A DNA stretch of 64,000 nt from Bacillota bacterium (GTDB taxonomy: Bacteria > Bacillota > Clostridia > Christensenellales > SZUA-584): the NCBI GenBank assembly GCA_023397655.1, contig JAEWTW010000057.1, forward strand, positions 62,001-126,000, read 5' to 3'. The notes under the pieces were generated by a model. It saw only the letters and a program-made list of their open reading frames with translations, searched no databases and had not been told where the DNA came from. The position numbers were made by a program, and so were the translations under genes. Shown here one piece after another: positions 8,832 through 17,352 of this stretch (the stretch's first letter is position 1; each line of letters begins with the position of its first letter).

Positions 8832-9236
8832 CTATTCAGCAGAACTGCGCAGGCAGGGGTCGTGCGGCTGACCTTGGCCGTTGCAGGCGTCTTCGTAGCA
8901 CTTGATCTTCTTGTCCAGCTTGCAGAGATTGTGCTGAAGATCCTCCATCTGCTGTGTAATCTGGCGGCGGTGTTCCAGCAGCATGGCCCGGCGCTGTTCG
9001 ATTGTATCGTCGCCCTCGGCATACCAGTCGATGAACTGCCGGATCTGCTTAACCGGCATGCCGGTGCTTTTCAGGCAGCAGATCAGCGATATCATCTCAA
9101 GGTCGTGCTCGGTGAACATACGGATGCCGGAATCACTGCGGCCCACAAACGGCAGAAGGCCTTCGCGGTCATAATAGCGCAGCGTATACGGCGTCAGCTT
9201 GGTCATCCGGGATACCTGGGATATGGAATATGTCAT
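8832..9236 (-). CDS. MerR-family transcriptional regulator
   Basis: 134 residues. ATG 9236 sits seven bases after GAGGTG; an upstream in-frame GTG overlaps that site. Residues 1-70 are the MerR winged helix (YSISQVSRMTKLTPYTLRYYDREGLLPF), followed by a dimerisation coiled coil (RRAMLLEHRRQITQQMEDLQ). The tail has two cysteines (DACNGQGQPHDPC) in place of a larger ligand domain, so it may sense redox, aldehyde or electrophile stress like other short MerR proteins. It is divergent from an alcohol dehydrogenase gene whose promoter has the 19-bp MerR spacer. The 272-bp gap on its other side (8560-8831) holds the cyclase promoter region with nothing clear. Confidence 0.9.
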   Translation of the reverse strand: MTYSISQVSRMTKLTPYTLRYYDREGLLPFVGRSDSGIRMFTEHDLEMISLICCLKSTGMPVKQIRQFIDWYAEGDDTIEQRRAMLLEHRRQITQQMEDLQHNLCKLDKKIKCYEDACNGQGQPHDPCLRSSAE

Positions 9237-9270
9237 CAAGAACACCTCACAAGGAATAAATATTTTGGGG

Positions 9271-9301
9271 TTGACTTACACTTAACTCGAAGTATTAGTA
9301 T
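9271..9301 (+). promoter_or_regulatory. MerR-type promoter of the alcohol dehydrogenase gene
   Basis: TTGACT (9271-9276) and TAGTAT (9296-9301) are separated by 19 bp, the long spacer that MerR activators act on. An imperfect palindrome CTTAACTCGAAG lies within the spacer. It stands between the divergent merR-like and dehydrogenase genes. Confidence 0.6.
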
Positions 9302-9333
9302 GATTATACTACGATATTAAGGAGAATGCGACA

Positions 9334-10497
9334 TTGAAATTTTCACACTTTATACCTACGAAAATACTGTTCGGCAGCGGAATGCTGTCGGCATTGCACC
9401 AGCAGGCGCTTCCGGGCAAAAAGGCGCTGATCGTGACGACGGCGGGACAGTCTGTCAAGAAGTTCGGGTATTTGAACAAGCTGACGGAGCAATTGGACAT
9501 GAGCGGCGTCTCTTATGAGCTGTTCGACAAAATACTGCCCAACCCCGTGATCGCACATGTGCATGAGGGCGCTCAGCTCGCCAAGGGCAGCGGCTGTGAT
9601 TTCGTGATTGGCCTCGGGGGCGGCAGCGCCATCGATTCGTCCAAATCCATCGCGGTGATGGCGGCCAACCCGGGCAGCTACTGGGACTATGTGCACGGCG
9701 GCAGCGGCAAAGGGCAGCCCGTACCGAACGACCCGCTGCCGGTGGTGGCGATCACCACGACGGCAGGCACCGGCACCGAGGCAGACCCGTGGACGGTGGT
9801 CACCAACGGTGAGGAGAAAATCGGCTTCGGATATGATAAGACGTTTCCGGTGCTGTCCATCGTGGACCCCGAGCTGATGCTGACGGTACCGGCGAAGCTG
9901 ACGGCGTATCAGGGCTTCGACGCGCTGTTCCACAGCGCCGAAGGCTACGTCAACAAGGCGGCTGGCCCCATCAGCGACCTGTACGCGCTTAAAGCGATCG
10001 AACTGATCGGCAAAAGCCTCGCGGCGGCGGTGAAGGACGGCGGCAACGTGCAGGCGCGCGAGGATGTGGCGCTGGCCAACACGCTGGCGGGCATGGTGGA
10101 GTCCACATCGTCCTGCACATCCGAACACTCGCTGGCACACGCTTTGTCCGCGTTCCATCCGGAGATCGAGCACGGCGCGGCGCTGATCATGGTCAGCCTG
10201 GCTTACTTCACGTTCTTTGCGCAGTCCGGCACGTGCGATGCACGCATGACCGAGATGGCGCGGGCGCTGGGCAAGACAGACGCCACAGGACCGATGGATT
10301 TTGTGACGGCGATGGCAGAGCTGCAGGCGGCGTGCGGCGTGGACGGGCTGAAGATGTCGGACCACGGCGTGAAGTATGAGGAGCTGGATAAGTATACGCG
10401 CAATGCCCGCGAGACGATGGGCGGCTTGTTTTGCGGTGACCCGGCGGACCTTGGAGACGCGGATGTGACGGCGATTTACCAGAAGTCGTACCGCTGA
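9334..10497 (+). CDS. Iron-containing alcohol dehydrogenase
   Basis: 387 residues, TTG start nine bases after AAGGAG; the nearer ATG (9326) is out of frame and closed. Group III dehydrogenase: the Rossmann part has GLGGGSAIDSSKSIA for NAD(P) binding and ITTTAGTGTEAD. The metal-binding half has DALFHSAEGY, SLAHALSAFH and EIEHGAA, supplying the usual Asp and three His ligands. It would interconvert an alcohol and an aldehyde. Regulation by the divergent MerR protein is inferred from the promoter, suggesting a role in aldehyde detoxification. Confidence 0.93.
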   Translation: MKFSHFIPTKILFGSGMLSALHQQALPGKKALIVTTAGQSVKKFGYLNKLTEQLDMSGVSYELFDKILPNPVIAHVHEGAQLAKGSGCDFVIGLGGGSAIDSSKSIAVMAANPGSYWDYVHGGSGKGQPVPNDPLPVVAITTTAGTGTEADPWTVVTNGEEKIGFGYDKTFPVLSIVDPELMLTVPAKLTAYQGFDALFHSAEGYVNKAAGPISDLYALKAIELIGKSLAAAVKDGGNVQAREDVALANTLAGMVESTSSCTSEHSLAHALSAFHPEIEHGAALIMVSLAYFTFFAQSGTCDARMTEMARALGKTDATGPMDFVTAMAELQAACGVDGLKMSDHGVKYEELDKYTRNARETMGGLFCGDPADLGDADVTAIYQKSYR

Positions 10498-10527
10498 GCA
10501 TACAAACGGACAGCATGGAGGAATGAC

Positions 10528-11007
10528 ATGAGCGAACTGGATAACATCATTGCGCAAGTGCAGGAGCAGGAGAAGACGCTGCTGTTCGATTCGTTCGGCA
10601 GCGAGGCGGCGCTGGAGATCGGCATGCTACTGGTGGAACGCGCGAAGGCTGAAAAGCTGGCGATCACGGTGGATGTGACGAAGGGCGGGCAGGTGCTGTT
10701 CCGCCACGCGCTGGCTGGTACGTCGCCGGACAACGACCACTGGGTGCGCCGCAAGACCGCCACGGTATACCGATTCTACAGGAGCTCATACGGCTTTGGC
10801 CTGCGGCTTAAGAACGAGGGCATGACGCTGCAGCAGTTTGGTGCGAGCGAGATGGATTACTGCCTTTTCGGCGGCGCGTTTCCGGTGACGGTGCGCGGCG
10901 CCGGCATCGTGGGCACGGTGACGGTGTCCGGGCTGTCTGAGGAAGATGACCATGGCCTGGTCGTCTGGGCAATCCGAGAATATCTGGAAAGGCGAAAAAA
11001 CGTTTGA
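10528..11007 (+). CDS. HbpS-like heme-degrading-domain protein (UPF0303 type)
   Basis: 159 residues, ATG after ATGGAGGAATGAC, 30 bp downstream of the dehydrogenase and probably co-transcribed. It has the family's features: LLFDSFGSEAALEIG near the N-terminus, AITVDVTKGGQVLFRHAL, DNDHWVRRKTATV, and a Gly/Val-rich C-terminal part (GTVTVSGLSEEDDHGLVV). Homologues are often annotated as heme-degrading domain proteins, but a biochemical role is not settled. A promoter for the toxin operon overlaps its last codons. Confidence 0.8.
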   Translation: MSELDNIIAQVQEQEKTLLFDSFGSEAALEIGMLLVERAKAEKLAITVDVTKGGQVLFRHALAGTSPDNDHWVRRKTATVYRFYRSSYGFGLRLKNEGMTLQQFGASEMDYCLFGGAFPVTVRGAGIVGTVTVSGLSEEDDHGLVVWAIREYLERRKNV

Positions 11008-11033
11008 CAGCGTGCGGGCAATCCGGTTACAAT
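11004..11033 (+). promoter_or_regulatory. Likely promoter of the holin-toxin operon
   Basis: TTGACA (11004-11009), an 18-bp spacer and TACAAT (11028-11033). It overlaps the stop codon of the preceding gene and points to the holin-toxin operon. Confidence 0.6.
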
Positions 11034-11079
11034 TAAATCGGAGCCAACGCTATCATTTTTCTATTTCCTTCTCTATGCG

Positions 11080-11106
11080 CAGGCCGGATCTCGATGATCC
11101 GGCCTG
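11080..11106 (+). terminator. Strong hairpin in the toxin-operon leader
   Basis: An 11-bp perfect stem (CAGGCCGGATC / GATCCGGCCTG) around TCGAT, followed by TTTG. It lies about 40 nt downstream of the proposed start point, so it could terminate or attenuate read-through. Confidence 0.6.
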
Positions 11107-11145
11107 TTTGCTATACCGGAACACCTTAATACTTTGTAAAAATCG

Positions 11146-11175
11146 GCCGCCGCCGCAAGGCGGCTTTTTTGTTTT
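11146..11175 (+). terminator. Second terminator in the toxin-operon leader
   Basis: GCCGCC and GGCGGC arms followed by six T residues. It is 68 bp before the holin gene and gives a second barrier between the promoter at 11004 and the toxin operon. Confidence 0.65.
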
Positions 11176-11242
11176 ATCCGAAAAGTTGAAAGGTTGTGAA
11201 ATAAAATCCGGTGTAGCATCAAGAAAAAAGGAGGACATGGAT

Positions 11243-11635
11243 ATGCAGATTGATGTAACGCAGCTCATTATCGCGGCGGCGGGGCTGGTATTTTCCGCGG
11301 TGATCATACCGCTGGTGAAGGCGGCTTTCACCTGGCTGAAGGGTAAGACGGAGAACGAGGCGCTGCAGGCCGCACTCGGCGAGGCGCAGGCGCTGGCGGA
11401 CACCGTGGTGGCGAGCCTGCAGCAGACGGTGGCGGAAGGGCTGAAAGAGAGGTCGACCGACGGCAAGCTGACCGCCGACGACGCGCGGGAGGTGGCTGAC
11501 CTCGCGGTGGAGATGTTCCTTTCCGACCTGTCCGCAAAGTCGCTCGCGCTGCTGGAGGACAACGCCGGAGACATCATCGCGTATGTGAGCAACCTGCTGG
11601 AAGCGCGCCTGCTGCGCCTGAAGGAGGGGAAGTAA
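11243..11635 (+). CDS. LLH-family phage holin-like protein
   Basis: 130 residues. The ATG at 11243 stands eight bases after AGGAGG; the one at 11237 is too close. One N-terminal membrane helix (LIIAAAGLVFSAVIIPLVKAA) is followed by a helical cytoplasmic part with the LLH holin signature order: a LADTVVASLQQTV helix, a short DGKLTADDAREVADLAVE segment and a final helix with LLEARLL. In phages, holins open the membrane for endolysin. Here no endolysin or virion gene is nearby; the next two genes are a phage-type coiled-coil protein and the giant toxin. A role in toxin release is inferred. Confidence 0.75.
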   Translation: MQIDVTQLIIAAAGLVFSAVIIPLVKAAFTWLKGKTENEALQAALGEAQALADTVVASLQQTVAEGLKERSTDGKLTADDAREVADLAVEMFLSDLSAKSLALLEDNAGDIIAYVSNLLEARLLRLKEGK

Positions 11636-12208
11636 TTGTCGGACTGGGATGAGCAAATCAAGAAGCAGCATGAAGCGCAGCTGAAGGCCCAGACCAAACA
11701 GCTGGAGTCCAGCTACGGACAGAACCGTCAGGACTACGGCAGGCAGATCGTTGAGGCGGGCGAGCAGTATCAGACGGTGCGCAATCAGGCGCACGCCGAC
11801 AACGCGATGGCGGAGCAGGCGCGCCGGGAAAACATGGCCAACATGGGAATGTCGGGCGCGGGCGGAACCTCGCAGACTCTGCAGCAACGCAATCAGACAG
11901 CACTGCTGGACACCATGGGCGACACGAACCGGCAGCAGCAGGACTATACCGACAACATCAAGCTGGCGCTGGGCAACCTCACGACGAAGTATGAAGCCGA
12001 TATGTTTTCCGCGCAGCAGCAGACGACAGCGGAAGAGCTGGCAGCGAAGACGGCAGCCGACCAGTGGCAGCGCCAGTTCGGCCTCAGCCAGCAGCAGTTT
12101 GACCTGACCCAAAAGAACAGCGCGTTTGACCAGGCGTGGGCGTTGTATCAAAAGCGCCGCATCACCAAGAAACAGTTTGAACAGATGACCGGCTATAAGC
12201 TGAGGTAG
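11636..12208 (+). CDS. Coiled-coil phage-type protein, paralogue of the toxin N-terminus
   Basis: 190 residues, TTG start eight bases after AAGGAGG and touching the holin stop codon. Gln/Ala-rich and predicted helical throughout. Its order of segments (a leading coil, QRNQTALLDTMGDTNRQQ, TDNIKLALGNL, FDLTQKNSAFDQAWALYQKRR, KQFEQMTGYKLR) is repeated in residues about 1-175 of the toxin (KAREMSALRNELGDTERQH, ADNVDYALAGL, DLNKKNSVFDQMYKLYTKR, DAFKAMTGIKVK). The two genes are therefore paralogues that arose by duplication. The C-terminal motif resembles short helical segments in clostridial phage structural proteins. Function unknown; it could be a chaperone or adaptor for the toxin. Confidence 0.75.
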   Translation: MSDWDEQIKKQHEAQLKAQTKQLESSYGQNRQDYGRQIVEAGEQYQTVRNQAHADNAMAEQARRENMANMGMSGAGGTSQTLQQRNQTALLDTMGDTNRQQQDYTDNIKLALGNLTTKYEADMFSAQQQTTAEELAAKTAADQWQRQFGLSQQQFDLTQKNSAFDQAWALYQKRRITKKQFEQMTGYKLR

Positions 12209-12217
12209 GAGGACGGG

Positions 12218-15200
12218 ATGGCGAAAAACGAACCATTACACGACAATGAGCTGAGAATTCAGCGCGGCACGCTGGACGACAACCACAGCGCGGACACCCG
12301 TATGTACCGCGACATGCTGGCGGACAGCGACGCGGCGTATGAGGCGCTCAAAACGCAGGCGCGCATCGACAGGGCCCTCTCTGAGCTGGCGGGGGGCCCT
12401 GCCCGCTCCTCCGCAACGCTGAAAGCCCGCGAGATGAGCGCGCTGCGCAACGAGCTGGGCGACACCGAACGGCAGCACGAGCGCTTCGCCGACAACGTGG
12501 ACTACGCGCTGGCGGGCCTTGCCCGCAAAAAGGACGCGGACGAGGTGGTCGCCGAGAACATGAGCATTGCCCGTCAAGCCGCCGCGGAGATCAACCAGGG
12601 CAAATTCGACGCGGAGCTGAACCTGCAGCAGCAGTACCATGACCTCAACAAGAAGAACAGCGTGTTCGACCAGATGTATAAGCTGTATACCAAGCGGCTG
12701 GTGGGCAAGGACGCGTTCAAGGCCATGACGGGCATAAAGGTGAAGGCGATGCCGAAGCCAAAGGTACATCATGCACCTAAGCCGACAATCATTTCAATGG
12801 GCAGCAAAGAGCCGGCAGCGCAGGCGGGGTACACCGTAAAGACTGCCTATCATCCGATGACGGGGGCAAAAACATACTATTTGGTCAAAAACGAAACCGC
12901 AAAAGGCATGGACGAAAACGGCGTCAGCTTGCAGGACAAAACTGGAAAGGTGAAGGCAGAACCTGAATTGTATTTGGAGGTGAACATTGACGGATATAAG
13001 GACGCGGACAGCGCTGAGCAGCTGGCAATCATTCAAGAGAATAAAGATGATATTGTTGTACGCTACGGTGAAGATTTTTATAAGTTGCTGACGTCACATC
13101 TGACGACAATGGACATAGTTGAGCAGGTATATGATCCGGCAGATGTGTGGGCGATCGGCTCAGCGTTCAATCAGTTGCTTCTGGCATCAAACGACGATGA
13201 ATGGCAAGCTGCTGCCGAGGGGTATAAAGCGGCGGTAGACACTGGCGAAGAAAACCTGAGGAATACGTATAAAGGTGAGCCAAGCTGGAGTAAAACTATT
13301 CAGCTTATACCTGATATGGAGGAATTCCAATATGATGAGAGCAATTTAGACGACAAGAGAAGAAAGTATGCGGACAAGCCGCCGGCTGCGGTAACGAGCG
13401 AAGCGCTGGCAAGCAAATTCAAAGAACGCTTTGGGGTTCTGGACGGAGACCCGCTCAAGGATGCGTTTGATGAACCCGAATTGGCGGCGCTAAACATCGA
13501 CTGGTCCCAACTTTCGGTTGATCAGCTGCTGGCTGTTGGCACGTATTTGTCTGCGAACCAAACTAAAGGGGGAAGCACAACAGAAACTGATGAGAAGTTA
13601 GACCAGCTGATCCAGGAAGGAAAGAACATATTTGAGGTTGTTACATATCGGTATATGGACAGCGTCATACAAGTCAGGAATTCGATGGAGGACGACGAAA
13701 CAAGGAAGAAGCGCCAGGAAGATGAAAACGAAAGGATAATGTGGGGCGATCTTTCGACTCAGGATAGATTTAACAACGCGGTGGCGGACATTAAACAATA
13801 CCAGAAAGATTATCAAGAATATACCTTCTATGTGAATTACGATGTTGATGCCGCGAAACAGGAATTGGATGATACGAATGAGCAACTGAATGATGCGGCA
13901 TCGGATCTTTTAAACTTTATGGACAATGAAGGTTATGGTGAAACCAAGAGGGTGCTTGGTTTATCGGATGAAGCTTTTAATGAAATCAGAGGAAAAATGA
14001 ATGCTAATAATGATTTTGAAGCGCTAAAGACTTTTAACAATCTGATAGATGCGATGGATATGTATCAAGATCAGGCGAATCTAATTGAGACAGATATCAT
14101 TATGGCGGAAGAATGGAAGAAGAGGGACAAAAAGTATAAGTACGAAGATGGCATCCTCGGGATGGAAGATTTAACCGCGACATCCCTGCAAGGCGCACAG
14201 ATAAAGAATCCAAAAGTCATTGATTTAATGTTTGGAACCGGCGAAGTAAAAAATGTGTATGTATTCGCAAGTTTTCTGAACAGCGACACGGTAATGGACG
14301 AGCTGATGAGCGCTGAGGTCGGCGAACGCGGAGGTGATACCGAAGACCTGTATGAATGGATAGAAACGCAACGCGTCATTTATGAGAAATATACATACAT
14401 GACGGATACTGAAAAAACCGTTTACAACTACCTGCTAAAAAAAGAAGGTGATTCCAGCGCTAATGATTATCTGAAAATGATCGATGAATCGCTGAATATG
14501 AGGCAGGGCTTGGCTGAAGCTTCGGCGCTGGAAGGCAAGCCGGTGGCACAGGTATTGTACAGTTTTGGCGCAGGTCTTGACAGCTTTGGATCAGGCATCC
14601 GGCAGCTGTTTTCCAGCGACAGGCTATCCACAACTGCCACGCAATTTGCCTCAAATGCGATATATCAAGATCTGGCGGGCGACGACCCCGACAGCGTGAG
14701 TTTTGGACAGCTGCTTTATAATACAGGCAACATGGCCGGATATATGGCGCCCGTCATATTATTGAATGTCGCGACGGCTGGTACGACAATTCCGGCGACT
14801 GTTACTGCGCAGATTGGCTCTACAGTGATGGCATTGAGCGCCACGGGCAATGCCTATAATCAGGCGCTGGGGCAAGGCTATACGAAGGGAGAAGCACGGC
14901 TTGAGGCACTACTCACCGGGCTGTATACTTACGCGACCAGCCAGGCTATGTTCTCCGGGCTGCAGAAGGTGGTGGGATTAGCGTCGGGAATGACCGGAGC
15001 TACTTTTGGGCAGCAAATTGCAAAATTAGCTGTGTTGACTTTCGGTTCGATGGAAGTAGCATTTACAAGAGGGACGCAAATCACGCTTGTTAAGAACATT
15101 GCTGAGGCACTACTGATGGGAGACAAGTCTGGATTTGCGCAATCCATTGCAATGTATCAGAATCGTGGGTTTAGCCAAAAAGAAGCGACAGGGCTGGCTT

Positions 15201-16732
15201 TCATCGACTGGTTTTTTACCAATCCGCTCGAAACCGGTGGTAAAATGGGCGCAATGGCGGGGCTCTCCGTTTTCCCGGCTGCCGCAAGAACGGCATACGG
15301 TGCGATGAACGCAGCTGGTGAACAGATATACGGGCAGCCTCTGCTGACAGCGGGTGGGCAGACAGCAGGTGCGGCACAGAACTCGGCTGCATCCACAGCC
15401 TCTGCTGCCTCTACAGCATACCCCGCGTCTGCCACTTCCACCGCGCTGACGCCGGTCTATGGCGGAACGTCAATGCCCTTACAGCCGTTTACAGGAACGG
15501 CGCCTGAACTGACGGCAATCGGCGCAGGGGGATACGCGGGACGCACGAGCATGCCTCAAACGAACGGCACATATGACAACACGCCGATGTTGCCCGCAGG
15601 TTTCAGGCAGATGGGACTGAGCGATGATGCCGCGGATTTCGCAGCTAAACTGGATGCTTATCTGATGAAGCTGCCAGCTCCGAAGAGCGACGGCAAAGCA
15701 CCTGAAGAGCTTACACCCTACACAGGCGGGCTGACCCTGCCGCCAGCGGCCGCCGCCATAAAAGCGCCGTCCAACGTGGCCAGAGGCGTGGGCGACACAG
15801 CCGAAGAACTGCAGGCGCTGTCGGACAAAACATCGCTTGACCTGTTTGACGAGAACGTGCGGAACAAATATTTCGGGTTCGCGCTGGACGGCACGCTGGG
15901 CAAAGCCAAATCGATGTATGACGCCTCCCTTCAAAGCCTGGAAAACGGCATAGCGCAAAGCGCGCCGCAGCCCGCGGCGGAGCTGATGCAGCAGGCGGAT
16001 GTGGTGGAGAGGCGGCTGGGCGAGGTGTATGAGGCAGCGGGAGTAAGCAAAGGCTATTCTCCTGAAACGAACACATCACAACCACAGATTACATCGGACC
16101 CCCCCGCCACAGACGTCGGCACCCTGTTCAGCGACTATTTCGACGCCATCGGCGCGGACGAGATGCCGCCGTTTGCTGAGTTCGGGAAGATGTACCGCAA
16201 AGGTGGGGACGCGTGGAAGGAGCTGACGCTGAAGAAGGGCTGGAAGGATGCGCTGAAGAGCGGCGAAGTTGAGCCTTTTACGCGGTTTGAAGACTATAAG
16301 GCGACGGCGGGCGTGGACGGAAATGGAGGAATGGGATATAATGAAGGGCAAGAGTTTTCCGAACGTATAGAGTTTAACCTTGTTGAAATTGTTGATTCTG
16401 ATACAGGAAAGTTCATAATAAAGGATTGGAGTGAATATCCAGATGATTACGTTCCATTACCTGACAAATCTAAAGTATGGGTATTCGTAGAGGGAGAGGA
16501 ATATGAACAATCAAGGAAACAAGCAAATGAGGTTAATAAAAATTTGAGATTGGGAGATCGTTATTACAGCGATAATAGATTGGAAATTCACGAGATAGAA
16601 CCTGTTAAATTTGGCGGTAGTCCAACAGATTTAGCTAATAAGGCTGCTATTCAAGGACAGGTTCATAGGAAATACGTTACTCCGTGGTGGAATAAAATAC
16701 GAGATGAAATAAAGAGAGGATTGGATAAATAA
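12218..16732 (+). CDS. Polymorphic toxin, 1504 aa, with HNH-like C-terminal tip
   Basis: ATG after GGAGGACGGG, 9 bp from the coiled-coil gene. Residues 1-175 repeat that protein. Residues about 180-800 are a hydrophilic, charged, helical and more AT-rich middle region. Residues about 830-1025 are hydrophobic, Ala/Gly-rich helices (GNMAGYMAPVILLNVATAG, LSVFPAAARTAYGAM) that may cross a membrane. Residues 1075-1365 are a Pro/Ala-rich scaffold present again in cassettes 1 and 2. The tip starts after VDGNGGMGYN (about 1375) with a sharp drop in GC. It ends in EIHEIEPVKFGG and HRKYVTPWW, as in HNH/endonuclease VII toxin tips. No signal peptide, LXG, WXG, Rhs repeat or PAAR domain is seen, so the delivery route is unknown. 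The adjacent SUKH gene gives immunity. Confidence 0.85.
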   Translation: MAKNEPLHDNELRIQRGTLDDNHSADTRMYRDMLADSDAAYEALKTQARIDRALSELAGGPARSSATLKAREMSALRNELGDTERQHERFADNVDYALAGLARKKDADEVVAENMSIARQAAAEINQGKFDAELNLQQQYHDLNKKNSVFDQMYKLYTKRLVGKDAFKAMTGIKVKAMPKPKVHHAPKPTIISMGSKEPAAQAGYTVKTAYHPMTGAKTYYLVKNETAKGMDENGVSLQDKTGKVKAEPELYLEVNIDGYKDADSAEQLAIIQENKDDIVVRYGEDFYKLLTSHLTTMDIVEQVYDPADVWAIGSAFNQLLLASNDDEWQAAAEGYKAAVDTGEENLRNTYKGEPSWSKTIQLIPDMEEFQYDESNLDDKRRKYADKPPAAVTSEALASKFKERFGVLDGDPLKDAFDEPELAALNIDWSQLSVDQLLAVGTYLSANQTKGGSTTETDEKLDQLIQEGKNIFEVVTYRYMDSVIQVRNSMEDDETRKKRQEDENERIMWGDLSTQDRFNNAVADIKQYQKDYQEYTFYVNYDVDAAKQELDDTNEQLNDAASDLLNFMDNEGYGETKRVLGLSDEAFNEIRGKMNANNDFEALKTFNNLIDAMDMYQDQANLIETDIIMAEEWKKRDKKYKYEDGILGMEDLTATSLQGAQIKNPKVIDLMFGTGEVKNVYVFASFLNSDTVMDELMSAEVGERGGDTEDLYEWIETQRVIYEKYTYMTDTEKTVYNYLLKKEGDSSANDYLKMIDESLNMRQGLAEASALEGKPVAQVLYSFGAGLDSFGSGIRQLFSSDRLSTTATQFASNAIYQDLAGDDPDSVSFGQLLYNTGNMAGYMAPVILLNVATAGTTIPATVTAQIGSTVMALSATGNAYNQALGQGYTKGEARLEALLTGLYTYATSQAMFSGLQKVVGLASGMTGATFGQQIAKLAVLTFGSMEVAFTRGTQITLVKNIAEALLMGDKSGFAQSIAMYQNRGFSQKEATGLAFIDWFFTNPLETGGKMGAMAGLSVFPAAARTAYGAMNAAGEQIYGQPLLTAGGQTAGAAQNSAASTASAASTAYPASATSTALTPVYGGTSMPLQPFTGTAPELTAIGAGGYAGRTSMPQTNGTYDNTPMLPAGFRQMGLSDDAADFAAKLDAYLMKLPAPKSDGKAPEELTPYTGGLTLPPAAAAIKAPSNVARGVGDTAEELQALSDKTSLDLFDENVRNKYFGFALDGTLGKAKSMYDASLQSLENGIAQSAPQPAAELMQQADVVERRLGEVYEAAGVSKGYSPETNTSQPQITSDPPATDVGTLFSDYFDAIGADEMPPFAEFGKMYRKGGDAWKELTLKKGWKDALKSGEVEPFTRFEDYKATAGVDGNGGMGYNEGQEFSERIEFNLVEIVDSDTGKFIIKDWSEYPDDYVPLPDKSKVWVFVEGEEYEQSRKQANEVNKNLRLGDRYYSDNRLEIHEIEPVKFGGSPTDLANKAAIQGQVHRKYVTPWWNKIRDEIKRGLDK
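16314..16342 (+). promoter_or_regulatory. Promoter-like element at the toxin junction (active gene)
   Basis: TGGACG, 17 bp, TATAAT inside codons for VDGNGGMGYN, exactly where the GC-rich scaffold ends and the AT-rich tip begins. The same element is found at all other intact junctions in the array. It could drive the SUKH immunity gene separately from the toxin. Confidence 0.55.
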
Positions 16733-16736
16733 TACT

Positions 16737-17153
16737 ATGGAATTTCTAAATGAAGATCTCTTTAAGAATTTCAATTTTCAAAGAGATGAAAAAAATACCG
16801 AAAGTCAAATAGGTAATGCCGAATTAGAGTTAGGAATTAAGTTTCCTGAAGGGCTTAGAGGTATTTTAAAACAATACAATGGAGGTAGCGGACAAATTGG
16901 GAAATCCTATTTAGATTTATGGAGTTTGGAAGATATTGTAGACTTCTATCAAGAAAACATGGAAACTGATGCATATATTTTAGTACCGTTTGCCTCGGAT
17001 GGTTGTGGTATGTCCTTTACTTTAGTTAAAGAAAATACAGAAATTAGAATTGTACCGATGGATTCTTTGGAATATGAGTATTCAAAAAAATGTAGTAATA
17101 ATTTTGATGAATTTATTAATGAAGTGTATTCTGGCAACCTAGTAGAATACTAG
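16737..17153 (+). CDS. SUKH (SMI1/KNR4) family immunity protein
   Basis: 138 residues, starting 4 bp after the toxin stop codon. Features of the SUKH fold: IGNAELELGIKFPEGLRGILKQYNGG near the N-terminus, then LWSLEDIVDFYQ, ILVPFASDGCGMSF and a C-terminal FDEFINEVYSG. SUKH proteins are established immunity partners of nuclease toxins. Position and family make this the immunity factor for the HNH-like tip. No SD stands at good distance inside the toxin end, so translation is probably coupled. Confidence 0.88.
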   Translation: MEFLNEDLFKNFNFQRDEKNTESQIGNAELELGIKFPEGLRGILKQYNGGSGQIGKSYLDLWSLEDIVDFYQENMETDAYILVPFASDGCGMSFTLVKENTEIRIVPMDSLEYEYSKKCSNNFDEFINEVYSGNLVEY

Positions 17154-17204
17154 CGTTGAACAAAATAAAAACGTGTAAGTAAAAAAGATTAGCTAAATAT
17201 TTAG

Positions 17205-17232
17205 GCCGGAAATTACTATTTCGGCTTTTTTT
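17205..17232 (+). terminator. Terminator T0 after the active toxin-immunity pair
   Basis: Stem GCCGGAAAT / ATTTCGGC (one bulge) and seven T residues. The first of ten similar terminators that close each cassette. Confidence 0.8.
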
Positions 17233-17352
17233 CTTTAAACGGAATTTGAAATCAAATGAAGATAAAACAAACACACCGGCTGAACCTTCCACCCCAAGCC
17301 CCCTGCCACAGACGTCGGCACCCTGTTCAGCGACTATTTCGACGCCATCGGC

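Noticed and set aside
8775..9320. 181-aa plus-strand ORF over the MerR gene
   Set aside because: It is the antisense of a clear MerR protein with good motifs and ribosome site; the plus-strand product has no recognisable domain.
9343..10557. 404-aa minus-strand ORF antisense to the alcohol dehydrogenase
   Set aside because: Arg/His/Gln-rich product typical of GC-rich antisense frames; no ribosome site; the dehydrogenase frame has all family motifs.
11243..12208. Complete prophage around the holin gene
   Set aside because: No integrase, terminase, capsid, tail or lysin genes are found on either side; flanking genes are ordinary chromosomal genes.
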